Part shown: positions 45,469-52,810 of the stretch, one piece after another
Position numbering within the stretch: position 1 is the stretch's first letter
How the letters are laid out: the number at the start of each line of letters is the position of its first letter
NCBI RefSeq assembly: GCF_900142725.1
Contig: NZ_FRBW01000004.1
Coordinates: 310,001-374,000 of the forward strand
DNA: 64,000 bases
Direction of reading: 5' to 3'
DNA from: Roseibium suaedae
GTDB taxonomy: Bacteria > Pseudomonadota > Alphaproteobacteria > Rhizobiales > Stappiaceae
Notes under the pieces: generated by a model
Databases searched by the model: none
Told to the model about the DNA's origin: nothing
What the model saw: only the letters and a program-made list of their open reading frames with translations
Program-made: the position numbers and the translations under genes

Positions 45469-46833
45469 ATGAGCGAGAAGAAACGCGGTTTTTTTGGTCG
45501 GCTGTTCGGGGGCAAGGAAACGCCCGAGACACCGGAGACCGAAGCACCGCTTGTCCAGGACGCCGAACCTGAGGCCGATCTCGGGTCAGATGCCGGGGCT
45601 GATGTTCCTGACGCAACGGCCCCGCTGGAGCCTGCTCTCCCGGTTGAGGAAAAGAAGGCAGAGGACGAGCCGGAAACGCTTGTTGCTGCTCCCGCCCAGT
45701 CGGAAACCGGCACCAGCGCTGAAGAAGCCGCCATTTCTGCAGGCCTTCCGGATACGTCCGTTGACCCTTCCCAGGGTCTGGAACCGGAAGAAGAGATTGC
45801 CCCGAAGATTGGATCAGAAGAAGAGCTGCCAGTAGATGAGCTGGTTCCAGAACAGGCTGCGGACGAACGAACTGCCGTTCCTGCACCGGTCGTGGACGAA
45901 CCCGCACCTGCCCGCAAGCAGTCCTGGTTCCAGCGCCTGAAGCAGGGCCTCTCCCGCTCCTCCTCGGCTCTCACCGAGGGCATCAGCTCGATCTTCACCA
46001 AGCGCAAGCTTGATGCGGCAATGCTGGAAGATCTGGAGGACGTTCTGATCCAGGCGGATCTGGGTGTTGCGACGTCCATGTCGATCACCGAGCGTCTGGC
46101 AGATGGCCGCTTCGACAAGGAAATCTCGCCGGAAGAAGTACGTTCGGTTCTCGCCGAGGAAGTGGAGAAGGTACTTGCGCCTGTGGCCCAGCCGCTGGAT
46201 CTCGACAGCGGCCGCAAGCCCCATGTGGTGCTGATGGTCGGCGTCAATGGCACCGGCAAGACCACCACCATCGGCAAGCTGTCCCAGAAGCTCGCCCGTG
46301 AAGGCAAGAGCGTGATGCTGGCCGCTGGCGACACGTTCCGTGCTGCCGCCGTGGAGCAGCTGAAGATCTGGGGCAAGCGCACCGGTGCCGAAGTGGTTGC
46401 CGGTGAAACCGGTGCGGATGCGGCAGGCCTTGCCTTTGACGCCATGAAGCGTGCGAAGGAAAAGGCCGTCGACGTGCTCCTGATTGACACGGCGGGCCGT
46501 CTTCAGAACAAGACCGAGCTGATGGATGAGCTGGAAAAGGTCATCCGCGTCATCAAGAAACATGACCCGGAAGCCCCGCATACGGTGCTCCTGACGCTCG
46601 ATGCCACCACCGGCCAGAATGCGCTCAGTCAGGTCGAGATCTTCGGCCGTGTCGCCGGTGTAACCGGTCTGGTGATGACCAAGCTGGATGGTACCGCCCG
46701 CGGCGGCATCCTCGTCGCCATCGCCGCCAAGCACAAGCTGCCGGTCCATTTCATCGGTGTCGGCGAAGGCGTCGAAGACCTCGAACCCTTCTCCGCCTCC
46801 GATTTCGCCAAGGCAATCGCCGGTCTGGCCTGA
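45469..46833 (+). CDS. ftsY: Signal recognition particle receptor FtsY
   Basis: The 454-residue protein has a basic start (MSEKKRGFFGRLFGGK), an acidic proline-rich A domain (about 15-155), then the N domain and the SRP GTPase with P-loop GVNGTGKTTTIGKL near 258, GDTFRAAAVEQL, DTAGRLQNK and TKLDGTARGG. FtsY docks ribosome-SRP complexes at the inner membrane. The A domain is longer than in many alphaproteobacteria. ATG at 45469 is preceded by GGGGCAGG. It follows mtaB after 124 bases. Two copies of the MITE-like repeat follow the stop. Confidence 0.97.
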   Translation: MSEKKRGFFGRLFGGKETPETPETEAPLVQDAEPEADLGSDAGADVPDATAPLEPALPVEEKKAEDEPETLVAAPAQSETGTSAEEAAISAGLPDTSVDPSQGLEPEEEIAPKIGSEEELPVDELVPEQAADERTAVPAPVVDEPAPARKQSWFQRLKQGLSRSSSALTEGISSIFTKRKLDAAMLEDLEDVLIQADLGVATSMSITERLADGRFDKEISPEEVRSVLAEEVEKVLAPVAQPLDLDSGRKPHVVLMVGVNGTGKTTTIGKLSQKLAREGKSVMLAAGDTFRAAAVEQLKIWGKRTGAEVVAGETGADAAGLAFDAMKRAKEKAVDVLLIDTAGRLQNKTELMDELEKVIRVIKKHDPEAPHTVLLTLDATTGQNALSQVEIFGRVAGVTGLVMTKLDGTARGGILVAIAAKHKLPVHFIGVGEGVEDLEPFSASDFAKAIAGLA

Positions 46834-46840
46834 TCAGCCC

Positions 46841-47025
46841 CAACCCTCACCCGCCGCTTTGCGTCGACCTCTCCCAGACTTGGGAGAGGTGGTGGAGAGG
46901 CTTGTCGTGGGGAGGGGCTGTAGTGTCCTGTGACACTCGATTGCCAAAGAGACTGGGCTGACTTGCTGCATCGACGCTTGCCGCAGCCTACCCCCTCTCC
47001 CTCTGAGAAAGGGCCGGGGTGAGGG
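46841..47025 (+). repeat. MITE-like intergenic repeat, unit 3
   Basis: Same family as the elements at 15043 and 15286: it begins CAACCCTCACCCGCCGC, contains CTCTCCCAGACTTGGGAGAG, has a longer spacer of about 60 bases (with GTGTCCTGTGACACTC), and ends at GGGGTGAGGG. The right hairpin is slightly degraded (CTCTGAGAAAGGG). It starts eight bases after the ftsY stop. Confidence 0.85.
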
Positions 47026-47135
47026 CTTGCGCTTGAGCCTTGCGCCTGAGATGACCCGCATATTGGCCTATGCCCCGCTTTCCTCCCTCGTCATCGCAGG
47101 ACATTATCAAGCGGACTTTTCTGTGTTTCTGCCTC

Positions 47136-47320
47136 CAACCCTCACCCGCCGCTTCGCGTCGACCTCTCCCAGACTTGGGAGAGGTGGTGGAGAGGCTTGT
47201 CGTGGGGAGGGGCTGTAATGTCCGGCGACACTCGATTGCCAAAGAGACTGGGCTGACTTACTGCATCGACACTTGCTGCAGCCTACCCCCTCTCCCTCTG
47301 GGAGAGGGCGGGGGTGAGGG
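47136..47320 (+). repeat. MITE-like intergenic repeat, unit 4
   Basis: A near-identical copy of unit 3, in the same orientation and including the same spacer (ACTCGATTGCCAAAGAGACT). The left 130 bases differ from unit 3 at only a few positions, which suggests recent duplication. The right hairpin is intact here (CTCTCCCTCTGGGAGAG). Confidence 0.85.
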
Positions 47321-47491
47321 TTCGCGCTTGAGCCTCATGCCGGAGATGACCCGTGCGCCGAGCGAGAGCTTCGTTTATCGCCGCACGCCTTTCCTCAGCG
47401 TTATTGCAGCGCTAGATGCAGCAATCCTCTCTCAGGTCTTTCCAATCGGAGGCCGTTGGAGGGGCACTTGAAGGCTGCGGTCCAACGTCTT

Positions 47492-47537
47492 GCCGCAGCC
47501 TACTCCCTCTCCCTCCGGGAGAGGGTTGGGGTGAGGG
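47492..47537 (+). repeat. Right half of the MITE-like repeat (solo)
   Basis: Only the 3' module is present: TGCCGCAGCCTACTCCCTCT, the CTCTCCCTCCGGGAGAG hairpin and a terminal GGGGTGAGGG. It ends a few bases from the stop of the small leftward gene. With units 3 and 4 it fills the 710-base gap 46834-47543, where I see no gene. Confidence 0.75.
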
Positions 47538-47543
47538 GAACCT

Positions 47544-47876
47544 TTAAAGGCTCGTGGACAGAACGTAGCCGGCGGCGCGCTTGCGGGGGCTGGCGGCGGT
47601 TTCGCGATAGGTGCGCACGCCGTTTTCCGGTTCGGTCTGGCGCTTGGTCCGGGTCTGCGGGTCGTGATCGCGGGTGGCGATCAGATGGGCAAGGAACACC
47701 GAGTTCGGACGATAGCGGGCGATCATCCGGTCATGGGCTTCTTCCAGACGCGGTTCCAGCGGCACGGGCGGGATCTTGAAAGCCTGCTCGTCGCGCGGTT
47801 CTTCCCGCTGCCCCTCATAGGGACGGCGCTGCCTCATATTGGGACGCGCGGAATATCTGACCGGGTTAACTTGCAC
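47544..47876 (-). CDS. Small hypothetical protein, probably conserved in alphaproteobacteria
   Basis: A 110-residue basic protein without membrane segment or signal peptide. The middle (LEEAHDRMIARYRPNSVFLAHLIATRDH) could form helices, and the C-terminus (YRETAASPRKRAAGYVL) resembles uncharacterised rhizobial proteins as I recall them. No function is suggested. The start is a GTG at 47876 with AAGG eight bases upstream; an ATG at 47837 is the alternative and has no ribosome site. Codon use is like its neighbours, supporting a real gene. Confidence 0.62.
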   Translation of the reverse strand: MQVNPVRYSARPNMRQRRPYEGQREEPRDEQAFKIPPVPLEPRLEEAHDRMIARYRPNSVFLAHLIATRDHDPQTRTKRQTEPENGVRTYRETAASPRKRAAGYVLSTSL

Positions 47877-48002
47877 GCTGGTGACCTTGCCTGTTCCAGA
47901 TCGGTACGGAGGCTCCGTTCCTGACTGGTCCCTCGCAATAGGTATGCCAGCTTATGAGGCTTGTTAACCTTTTACCCGCAGAATTCCTTGATTCGTGATC
48001 AT

Positions 48003-48035
48003 AAAAGTTAACAAGATCACGCGATTTTAACTTTT
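48003..48035 (-). terminator. AT-rich hairpin at the end of the exonuclease gene
   Basis: AAAAGTTAA (48003-48011) pairs with TTAACTTTT (48027-48035) across a 15-base loop; the right arm overlaps the stop codon. On the minus strand the stem ends in TTTT. It is weak, so this is a tentative call. Confidence 0.35.
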
Positions 48036-48651
48036 AGCCCCGGAAATCCGAGGCTTTGAGGCGGCCGCTGCGCAGCAGGTGCTGGAGCGACAGGGCAATG
48101 CCGAGAGCGTCATTCAGTCCGTCGTGGGCGGGCAAGTCCGGCATGTCCAGCTGGAAGTAGCGGGCAAGTCCGGAGCTGCGTGTTCTTTCCCTGTCCTCCT
48201 TTGACATGCCTGCCTTGGTCATCAGGCTTGCCGCACTGAAGAAACGGGTGGCAGGCAGTGGCGGCGGCAGACCTCTCAGATAGCAGGAGATCGCCATGAG
48301 GTAGATCTCGTCCTTGCCCCAGGACCAGAGGTCTGCCTCTCCGGCAAAGTCTGTGAAGGAGAGCAAGGCCTGATCCAGCGGCAGGCCCTCGCTTTCCAGA
48401 ACCGCTTCGCTGATGCCGGTGAGGCCGGTGAAGAAGTCCGGGAGCGGCACCGGCTCTCCCGACCTGTTGCTGGGCAGGATGTGCAGACGCAGGGTGTCTA
48501 GAACGGGATAGGGGGCTTTCAGAGACAATTTCACGGCGCCGATCTGAACAACGACAGGATCCGGATCATCCGGCGAGCACCACAACCGCTTCATGGATCC
48601 CTCTTCTGCCAGCCATTCGCAGTCGAAAAGGATGACGTGATCTGCTGCCAT
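48034..48651 (-). CDS. DnaQ-like 3'-5' exonuclease family protein
   Basis: The 205-residue protein has the DEDD exonuclease pattern: ILFDCEWLAEEG with Asp10 and Glu12 (ExoI), the middle segment LSFTDFAGEADLWSWGKDE (ExoII) and PAHDGLNDALGIALSL with the ExoIII histidine and aspartate. Both H and D are in the DEDDh arrangement. It is a stand-alone domain, similar to inhibitor-of-KinA or KapD-type exonucleases, so it may trim DNA or RNA; the target is unknown. ATG at 48651 is the only good start. It is divergent from the secreted protein gene. Confidence 0.8.
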   Translation of the reverse strand: MAADHVILFDCEWLAEEGSMKRLWCSPDDPDPVVVQIGAVKLSLKAPYPVLDTLRLHILPSNRSGEPVPLPDFFTGLTGISEAVLESEGLPLDQALLSFTDFAGEADLWSWGKDEIYLMAISCYLRGLPPPLPATRFFSAASLMTKAGMSKEDRERTRSSGLARYFQLDMPDLPAHDGLNDALGIALSLQHLLRSGRLKASDFRG

Positions 48652-48757
48652 TCCGATGTCTCCAAATCGTTTGTGGACTGTCTCGAACCAGCCCCAATTG
48701 AGCCGTCATGATTGGTGAGTTTGCGGCCTTCACGCAAGAGTAGAAGGACGTTGGGCG

Positions 48758-49384
48758 ATGAAAGCGGCAGGACTTGGTTTGGGTCTGCTCTGTGCTGTCA
48801 TGATGGGCGTGGCGGGGCCGGCAGATGCGCAGATTGCAGCCGGAGCCCCGGCCTTGGCCGGCAGCTGGAAGACGGCATGTCTTCCCATCGGCAAGAACGG
48901 CCGCCATGGCATGACGGTCGCCCTCAACATTCCTCAAGAGACAGGCCAGACGGGGGAGGGGCCGATTGAAGCGGTCGCGCAGCTCTTTGCCAAGGCGGAT
49001 TGTGCCGTCCCGACCGTTCACGTCGTCTATGAGGGCAAGGTTGCCCTGACTCAGGAAGCAATCGGCCAGTTCCTGGTTGATCAGGATACGGGCAGCGTCA
49101 CGATGACCCCGCAGGCCGAGGATGTGGTGGGGTTCTACAACGCAAAGCCGGAGGAAATGGGCTGTGGCCTGTCCGGCTGGCAACTGAACCAGCCAAGGGA
49201 TGTTTCCGGGAAGACCTGTTCGCAGACGCGATTCCCGGAAACGGGAAGCCGGGTCTATGACCGGGCCTGGCTTGAAAGCGGCACCTTGCGCTTCGGCGTC
49301 TTTCCCTTGAAGTGGGATCTCACCGACCCCACCCAGCGGGCGGGCGAGCGTGGTCCGGTGGTCTTCGAACGGGTCGGCGGCTAG
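48758..49384 (+). CDS. Secreted hypothetical protein with four cysteines
   Basis: The 208-residue product begins with a signal peptide (AGLGLGLLCAVMMGVAGPADA, cleavage near residue 24). The mature part has four cysteines, in TACLPIG, KADCAVP, MGCGLSG and KTCSQT, which could make two periplasmic disulfides. It contains a repeated W motif (AGSWKTACL; SGWQLNQP) reminiscent of small lipocalin-like or APHP-type extracytoplasmic proteins, but I do not recognise a family. ATG at 48758. A strong bidirectional terminator separates it from the convergent symporter gene. Confidence 0.7.
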   Translation: MKAAGLGLGLLCAVMMGVAGPADAQIAAGAPALAGSWKTACLPIGKNGRHGMTVALNIPQETGQTGEGPIEAVAQLFAKADCAVPTVHVVYEGKVALTQEAIGQFLVDQDTGSVTMTPQAEDVVGFYNAKPEEMGCGLSGWQLNQPRDVSGKTCSQTRFPETGSRVYDRAWLESGTLRFGVFPLKWDLTDPTQRAGERGPVVFERVGG

Positions 49385-49401
49385 GTCCTGCCCTTCATAT
49401 G

Positions 49402-49434
49402 AAAAAGGCGCAGCCTTTCGAGCTGCGCCTTTTT
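49402..49434. terminator. Bidirectional rho-independent terminator
   Basis: AAAAAGGCGCAGC (49402-49414) and GCTGCGCCTTTTT (49422-49434) form a 13-bp stem with a seven-base loop; both strands end in a T-run. It lies between two convergent genes (secreted protein and AGCS symporter). Confidence 0.93.
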
Positions 49435-49456
49435 GGATTTGTCTGGCACTTGCGGC

Positions 49457-50884
49457 CTAGCGTTCCTTGCCGGTCCAGGCTGTGCGGTCCAGGTCCAGAT
49501 CGGCGAACTTGTCCGGGTTGAACACCGGATGCGCGACGCCGGACTTGAGCTGGCCGCGGTAGTCGTCCAGCAGCCGCTTGGCCGTCGGGAACAGCATCAG
49601 GAGTGCGATGAGGTTCACCAGCGCGAGCAGGCCCATCAGCGGGTCCGAGAAGAAGAACACGGACGTGGCATCTGGCGCAGAGGCGCCGAGGAAGACCAGC
49701 GCCATCACGACTAGGCGCAGGCCCGTCAGGACGATCCGGTTTTCGGTCAGGAAGTTCAGCGCGTTTTCGCCCAGATAGTAGTTGTAGATGATCGAGCTGA
49801 AGGCGAAGAGCAGGATCGCGCCGGTCAGGAAATAGCTGGTCCAGCCGCCCAGGTGGAAGGCAAGGGACTGCTGGGTCAGGACTACGCCGTCAATGCCTTC
49901 CACGCCCGGCTGATAGACGTCGCCGAGCAGGATGATGAAGGCGGTGCAGCTGCAGATCAGGATCGTGTCGATGAAGACGGACAGGGACTGGGTGATGCCC
50001 TGGCTGACCGGATGGCGCACTTCTGCGGTTGCCGCGACATTCGGGGCAGAGCCAAGACCGGCTTCGTTGGAGAAAAGGCCCCGGCGGAGACCCTGGCTCA
50101 GGGCCGCGCCCATGCCGCCCCCAATGGCTTCGTCCAGGCCGAAGGCGCTGGTGAAGATGGTGTAGATCAGGTGCGGGATTTCGGTGATGTTCAGGGCGAT
50201 CACGATCAGAGCCATCAGGAGATAGCCGATCGCCATGACGGGAACGATGATGTCGGACACCTTGGCGATGCGGTGAATGCCGCCAAACACGATCAGGCCG
50301 GTGATGCCGGTCAGCAGGATGCCGGTCCACAGGCGGTCAATGCCCATGCTCTCCTCGACAGCGCCGGCAACCGTGTTGCCCTGGAAGGCGTTGAAGCCGA
50401 TGGCGAAGGAGGCGATCAGGCAGATGGAATAGAGAACGGCCAGCCAGCGGTAGTCCGCGCCAAGGCCGTGAATGATCGAGCGGGCAGGGCCGCCGCGATA
50501 GGTGCCATCCCCTGAGGAGCGCTTGAAGAGCTGGGCCAGGGAGCATTCGATGAGGCTGGTTGCCATGCCGACCAGGGCAATGGCCCACATCCAGAAGATG
50601 GAGCCGGGGCCGCCAACCGAGATTGCCACCGCAACGCCGGCAATGTTGCCGCCGCCGACACGGCCGCCAACGGACAGAAGCAGCGCTTCACGGGCGGAAA
50701 TCGCCTTCGGATTGGTCGTCTGATATTTCGTCGAGAGGACCTGGAACATCCGTCCGAAGTAGCGGAACTGGACGAAGCCGGACACCGTTGTGAAAAAGAC
50801 GCCGATGATGACGAGGAAGGGAATGAGAGCCCATCCCCAGGTCAGGTCTCCGATGAGCCCGAAGAACGACTGTAGCAACTGCAT
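49457..50884 (-). CDS. Alanine/glycine:cation symporter (AGCS family)
   Basis: The 475-residue protein has about 11 membrane helices and AGCS motifs: SVGGRVGGGNIAGVAVAI near 70, the FKRSSGDGTYRGGPA loop, and the second signature GLRRGLFSNEAGLGSAP near 265. It takes up alanine or glycine with sodium. ATG at 50884 has AGGG about 15 bases upstream and no strong ribosome site. It lies upstream of nothing on its strand; the terminator at 49402 ends it. rplT lies on the same strand but upstream, behind its own terminator. Confidence 0.92.
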   Translation of the reverse strand: MQLLQSFFGLIGDLTWGWALIPFLVIIGVFFTTVSGFVQFRYFGRMFQVLSTKYQTTNPKAISAREALLLSVGGRVGGGNIAGVAVAISVGGPGSIFWMWAIALVGMATSLIECSLAQLFKRSSGDGTYRGGPARSIIHGLGADYRWLAVLYSICLIASFAIGFNAFQGNTVAGAVEESMGIDRLWTGILLTGITGLIVFGGIHRIAKVSDIIVPVMAIGYLLMALIVIALNITEIPHLIYTIFTSAFGLDEAIGGGMGAALSQGLRRGLFSNEAGLGSAPNVAATAEVRHPVSQGITQSLSVFIDTILICSCTAFIILLGDVYQPGVEGIDGVVLTQQSLAFHLGGWTSYFLTGAILLFAFSSIIYNYYLGENALNFLTENRIVLTGLRLVVMALVFLGASAPDATSVFFFSDPLMGLLALVNLIALLMLFPTAKRLLDDYRGQLKSGVAHPVFNPDKFADLDLDRTAWTGKER

Positions 50885-51013
50885 TGTCTTGGTGTTTCCC
50901 TGTTATCGAGGTTCGTAGCCTCCCGTCACTTTGCGTGATCTTGCGGCCCGGACCCGTTCTTGTCACCTGCGGTCAGTCAGAGTGAAGTATGCTTGTTTTG
51001 TTGCAGAAACAAA

Positions 51014-51043
51014 AAAGGCGCTGCTCTTTCGAGTGGCGCCTTT
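51014..51043 (-). terminator. Terminator of the rpmI-rplT operon
   Basis: AAAGGCGC (51014-51021) and GCGCCTTT (51036-51043) form the outer stem, with an inner CTC/GAG stem and a TTTC loop. On the minus strand it ends in CCTTTTTTGTTTC, about 25 bases past the rplT stop. Confidence 0.88.
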
Positions 51044-51065
51044 CGTTTTTCCAGGGTCTGGTGCC

Positions 51066-51425
51066 TTAGGCAGCCAGAGCGCCTTCAGCCTTGTCAACCA
51101 GGGCCTTGAAGGCTTCCGGCTGATGGATGGCGAGGTCGGAGAGAACCTTGCGGTCGACTTCGATGCCAGCCTTGTTCAGGCCATCGATGAAGCGGCCATA
51201 GGTCATGCCGTGTTCGCGGGTCGCAGCGTTGATGCGCTGGATCCAGAGCGAACGGAAGTTCCGCTTCTTAACCTTGCGGTCGCGGTAGGCATACTGTGCT
51301 GCCTTCTCGACGGCCTGCTTGGCGACGCGGATGGTGTTCTTGCGGCGGCCGTAGTAGCCCTTGGCGGCCTTCAGAACCTTCTTGTGACGAGCATGGGCGG
51401 TAACGCCTCTTTTAACGCGCGACAT
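51066..51425 (-). CDS. rplT: 50S ribosomal protein L20
   Basis: The 119-residue protein is a standard L20: [58 protein letters not shown] and [20 protein letters not shown]. It nucleates 50S assembly and in many bacteria represses its own operon at the mRNA level. ATG at 51425, with GGAGT upstream. It follows rpmI after 33 bases. Confidence 0.98.
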   Translation of the reverse strand: MSRVKRGVTAHARHKKVLKAAKGYYGRRKNTIRVAKQAVEKAAQYAYRDRKVKKRNFRSLWIQRINAATREHGMTYGRFIDGLNKAGIEVDRKVLSDLAIHQPEAFKALVDKAEGALAA

Positions 51426-51458
51426 GGGAGTACTCCTTAAAAAACAGGTGCTTAAGGC

Positions 51459-51656
51459 TTAAGCGTAGGGCAGGAACTGCTTGACGATCTTCGCATCCTG
51501 CGGAGCCAGCGTGGTGGTGCCACGTGCGCTGCGGATGAACTTCGTCGTGCGCTTGATCATGCCATGACGCTTGCCAGCCTGCCCGGTCTTCACCTTGCCG
51601 CTCGCGGTCAGTTTGAAGCGCTTCTTGGCTCCAGACTTGGTCTTCAGCTTGGGCAT
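51459..51656 (-). CDS. rpmI: 50S ribosomal protein L35
   Basis: The 65-residue basic protein is a typical L35 ([20 protein letters not shown], then [27 protein letters not shown]). ATG at 51656 has AAAGGA upstream. It starts the rpmI-rplT operon; infC, often the first gene of this operon, is absent from the window. A hairpin and a good sigma-70 promoter lie upstream. Confidence 0.98.
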   Translation of the reverse strand: MPKLKTKSGAKKRFKLTASGKVKTGQAGKRHGMIKRTTKFIRSARGTTTLAPQDAKIVKQFLPYA

Positions 51657-51675
51657 TTTGCATCCTTTCATTGGT

Positions 51676-51695
51676 GCGGATAGCAAGCTATCCGC
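51676..51695 (-). promoter_or_regulatory. Leader hairpin just upstream of rpmI
   Basis: GCGGATAGC (51676-51684) and GCTATCCGC (51687-51695) form a stem in the rpmI leader, ending 20 bases before the start codon. Given that L20 represses its operon through mRNA structure in other bacteria, this may be part of a translational operator, but that is inference. Confidence 0.5.
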
Positions 51696-51843
51696 TGTCT
51701 TGTTGGTGCATCGAGAGGTCGCCACGGCATGCCCTTGGTATTCGGGCGGTCTGCATCCACCGGGTAGACCCGAGTGGAAAATCCCATATAGACAGGACGC
51801 AGAAATCCAGCTCCGAAAGAGCCGGACGACTCTGGACCGGGCG

Positions 51844-51872
51844 CTTATAGGGGGCTTGCCCGCCGAACGCAA
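51844..51872 (-). promoter_or_regulatory. Sigma-70-type promoter of rpmI-rplT
   Basis: On the minus strand a TTGCGT -35 (51867-51872) and a TATAAG -10 (51844-51849) are separated by exactly 17 bases. Transcription would start near 51837, giving a leader of about 180 bases before rpmI. Confidence 0.65.
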
Positions 51873-51898
51873 CCGGAATCCGGAAAACTGAGCCGGAT

Positions 51899-52810
51899 TT
51901 AAAGGGCGTGCAGCACCTGTGCGGCCCGCACGGCGGCAGAGGCGCGGTTCTCGACGCCCAGCTTCTGGTAGATCTGTTCCAGATGCTTGTTCACCGTGCG
52001 CGGCGACAGGCCAAGGATCTCGCCGATGTCCTTGTTGGCCTTGCCCTTGGAAATCCAGAGCAGCACGTCTGCCTCCCGGGCGGTCAGGCCGAAATGCTCG
52101 CGCAGAACTCCGCCTTCGTCCTCCGAATTCTGGGCGCTCATGCGGAACAGGCATTCGTCCGGACCGACCGCTCCGAGATATTGCATCTGCACCTGGCGGC
52201 CATTGGAGAGTGTCAGCGGAAAGGGGGCAGAGGCAGCTGTCCCTTCCGTGCCCTTCAGCCATTTTCCCAGATGGTCGGCAATTTCGCTCAGGATGCCGCT
52301 GCCGTCCGCGCCGCTGCCGACCAACTGATGGGCCTGGGGCGTGGACCAGCCAAGATGTCCGCTGCGGGACACTGCCACCAGATGGCGCCCGGCGGCGTCC
52401 AGGGCAATTCGGGCGCTCTGGACAGAGCGGGCATTGGCCAGATGAACCCGGATGCGGGCCTGAAGCTCGTCGATGTTGATCGGCTTGGTCAGGAAGTCGA
52501 CGCCGCCGGATTCCAGCGCATGGACCACGTGTTCGGTTTCGCTGAGGCCGGTCATGAAAATCACCGGCACATGGCTCAGATGCGCCCGTGCCTTGATCTC
52601 GCTGCAGGTCTCGAAGCCGTCGAGGCCGGGCATGACCGCATCCATCAGGATCATGTCCGGGGTAACCCGGTCAGTGATGGCTAGCGCGCCCTTGCCGCTG
52701 GTGGCAACCAGAACAGTCAGCCCCGAGTTCTCCAGCGCCTGGGTCAGGAAACCGAGGGTCTCGGGCGAGTCGTCGACCACAAGAACAATGTCGCGGTGCT
52801 GATCAGTCAT
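51899..52810 (-). CDS. LuxR-type response regulator paired with the permease-kinase
   Basis: The 303-residue regulator has an N-terminal receiver ([18 protein letters not shown]; phospho-acceptor Asp in ILMDAVMPG near 52; TKPINIDEL near 103), a linker of about 100 residues that begins [15 protein letters not shown] and looks like a degenerate PAS-type output, and a C-terminal LuxR helix-turn-helix ([40 protein letters not shown], split here as [15 protein letters not shown] plus the recognition helix [13 protein letters not shown]). The ATG at 52810 overlaps the kinase 3' end by eight bases, so the kinase is its likely partner. Target genes are unknown; the urea importer is the nearest candidate. 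Confidence 0.9.
   Translation of the reverse strand: MTDQHRDIVLVVDDSPETLGFLTQALENSGLTVLVATSGKGALAITDRVTPDMILMDAVMPGLDGFETCSEIKARAHLSHVPVIFMTGLSETEHVVHALESGGVDFLTKPINIDELQARIRVHLANARSVQSARIALDAAGRHLVAVSRSGHLGWSTPQAHQLVGSGADGSGILSEIADHLGKWLKGTEGTAASAPFPLTLSNGRQVQMQYLGAVGPDECLFRMSAQNSEDEGGVLREHFGLTAREADVLLWISKGKANKDIGEILGLSPRTVNKHLEQIYQKLGVENRASAAVRAAQVLHAL

Noticed and set aside
46834..47543. CRISPR-like array after ftsY
   Set aside because: Only two full units and a half unit, 165-185 bases long with internal hairpins; not short direct repeats with unique spacers, and no cas genes.
50885..51010. Glycine riboswitch upstream of the AGCS symporter
   Set aside because: No tandem aptamer-like pattern could be recognised by eye in this leader.
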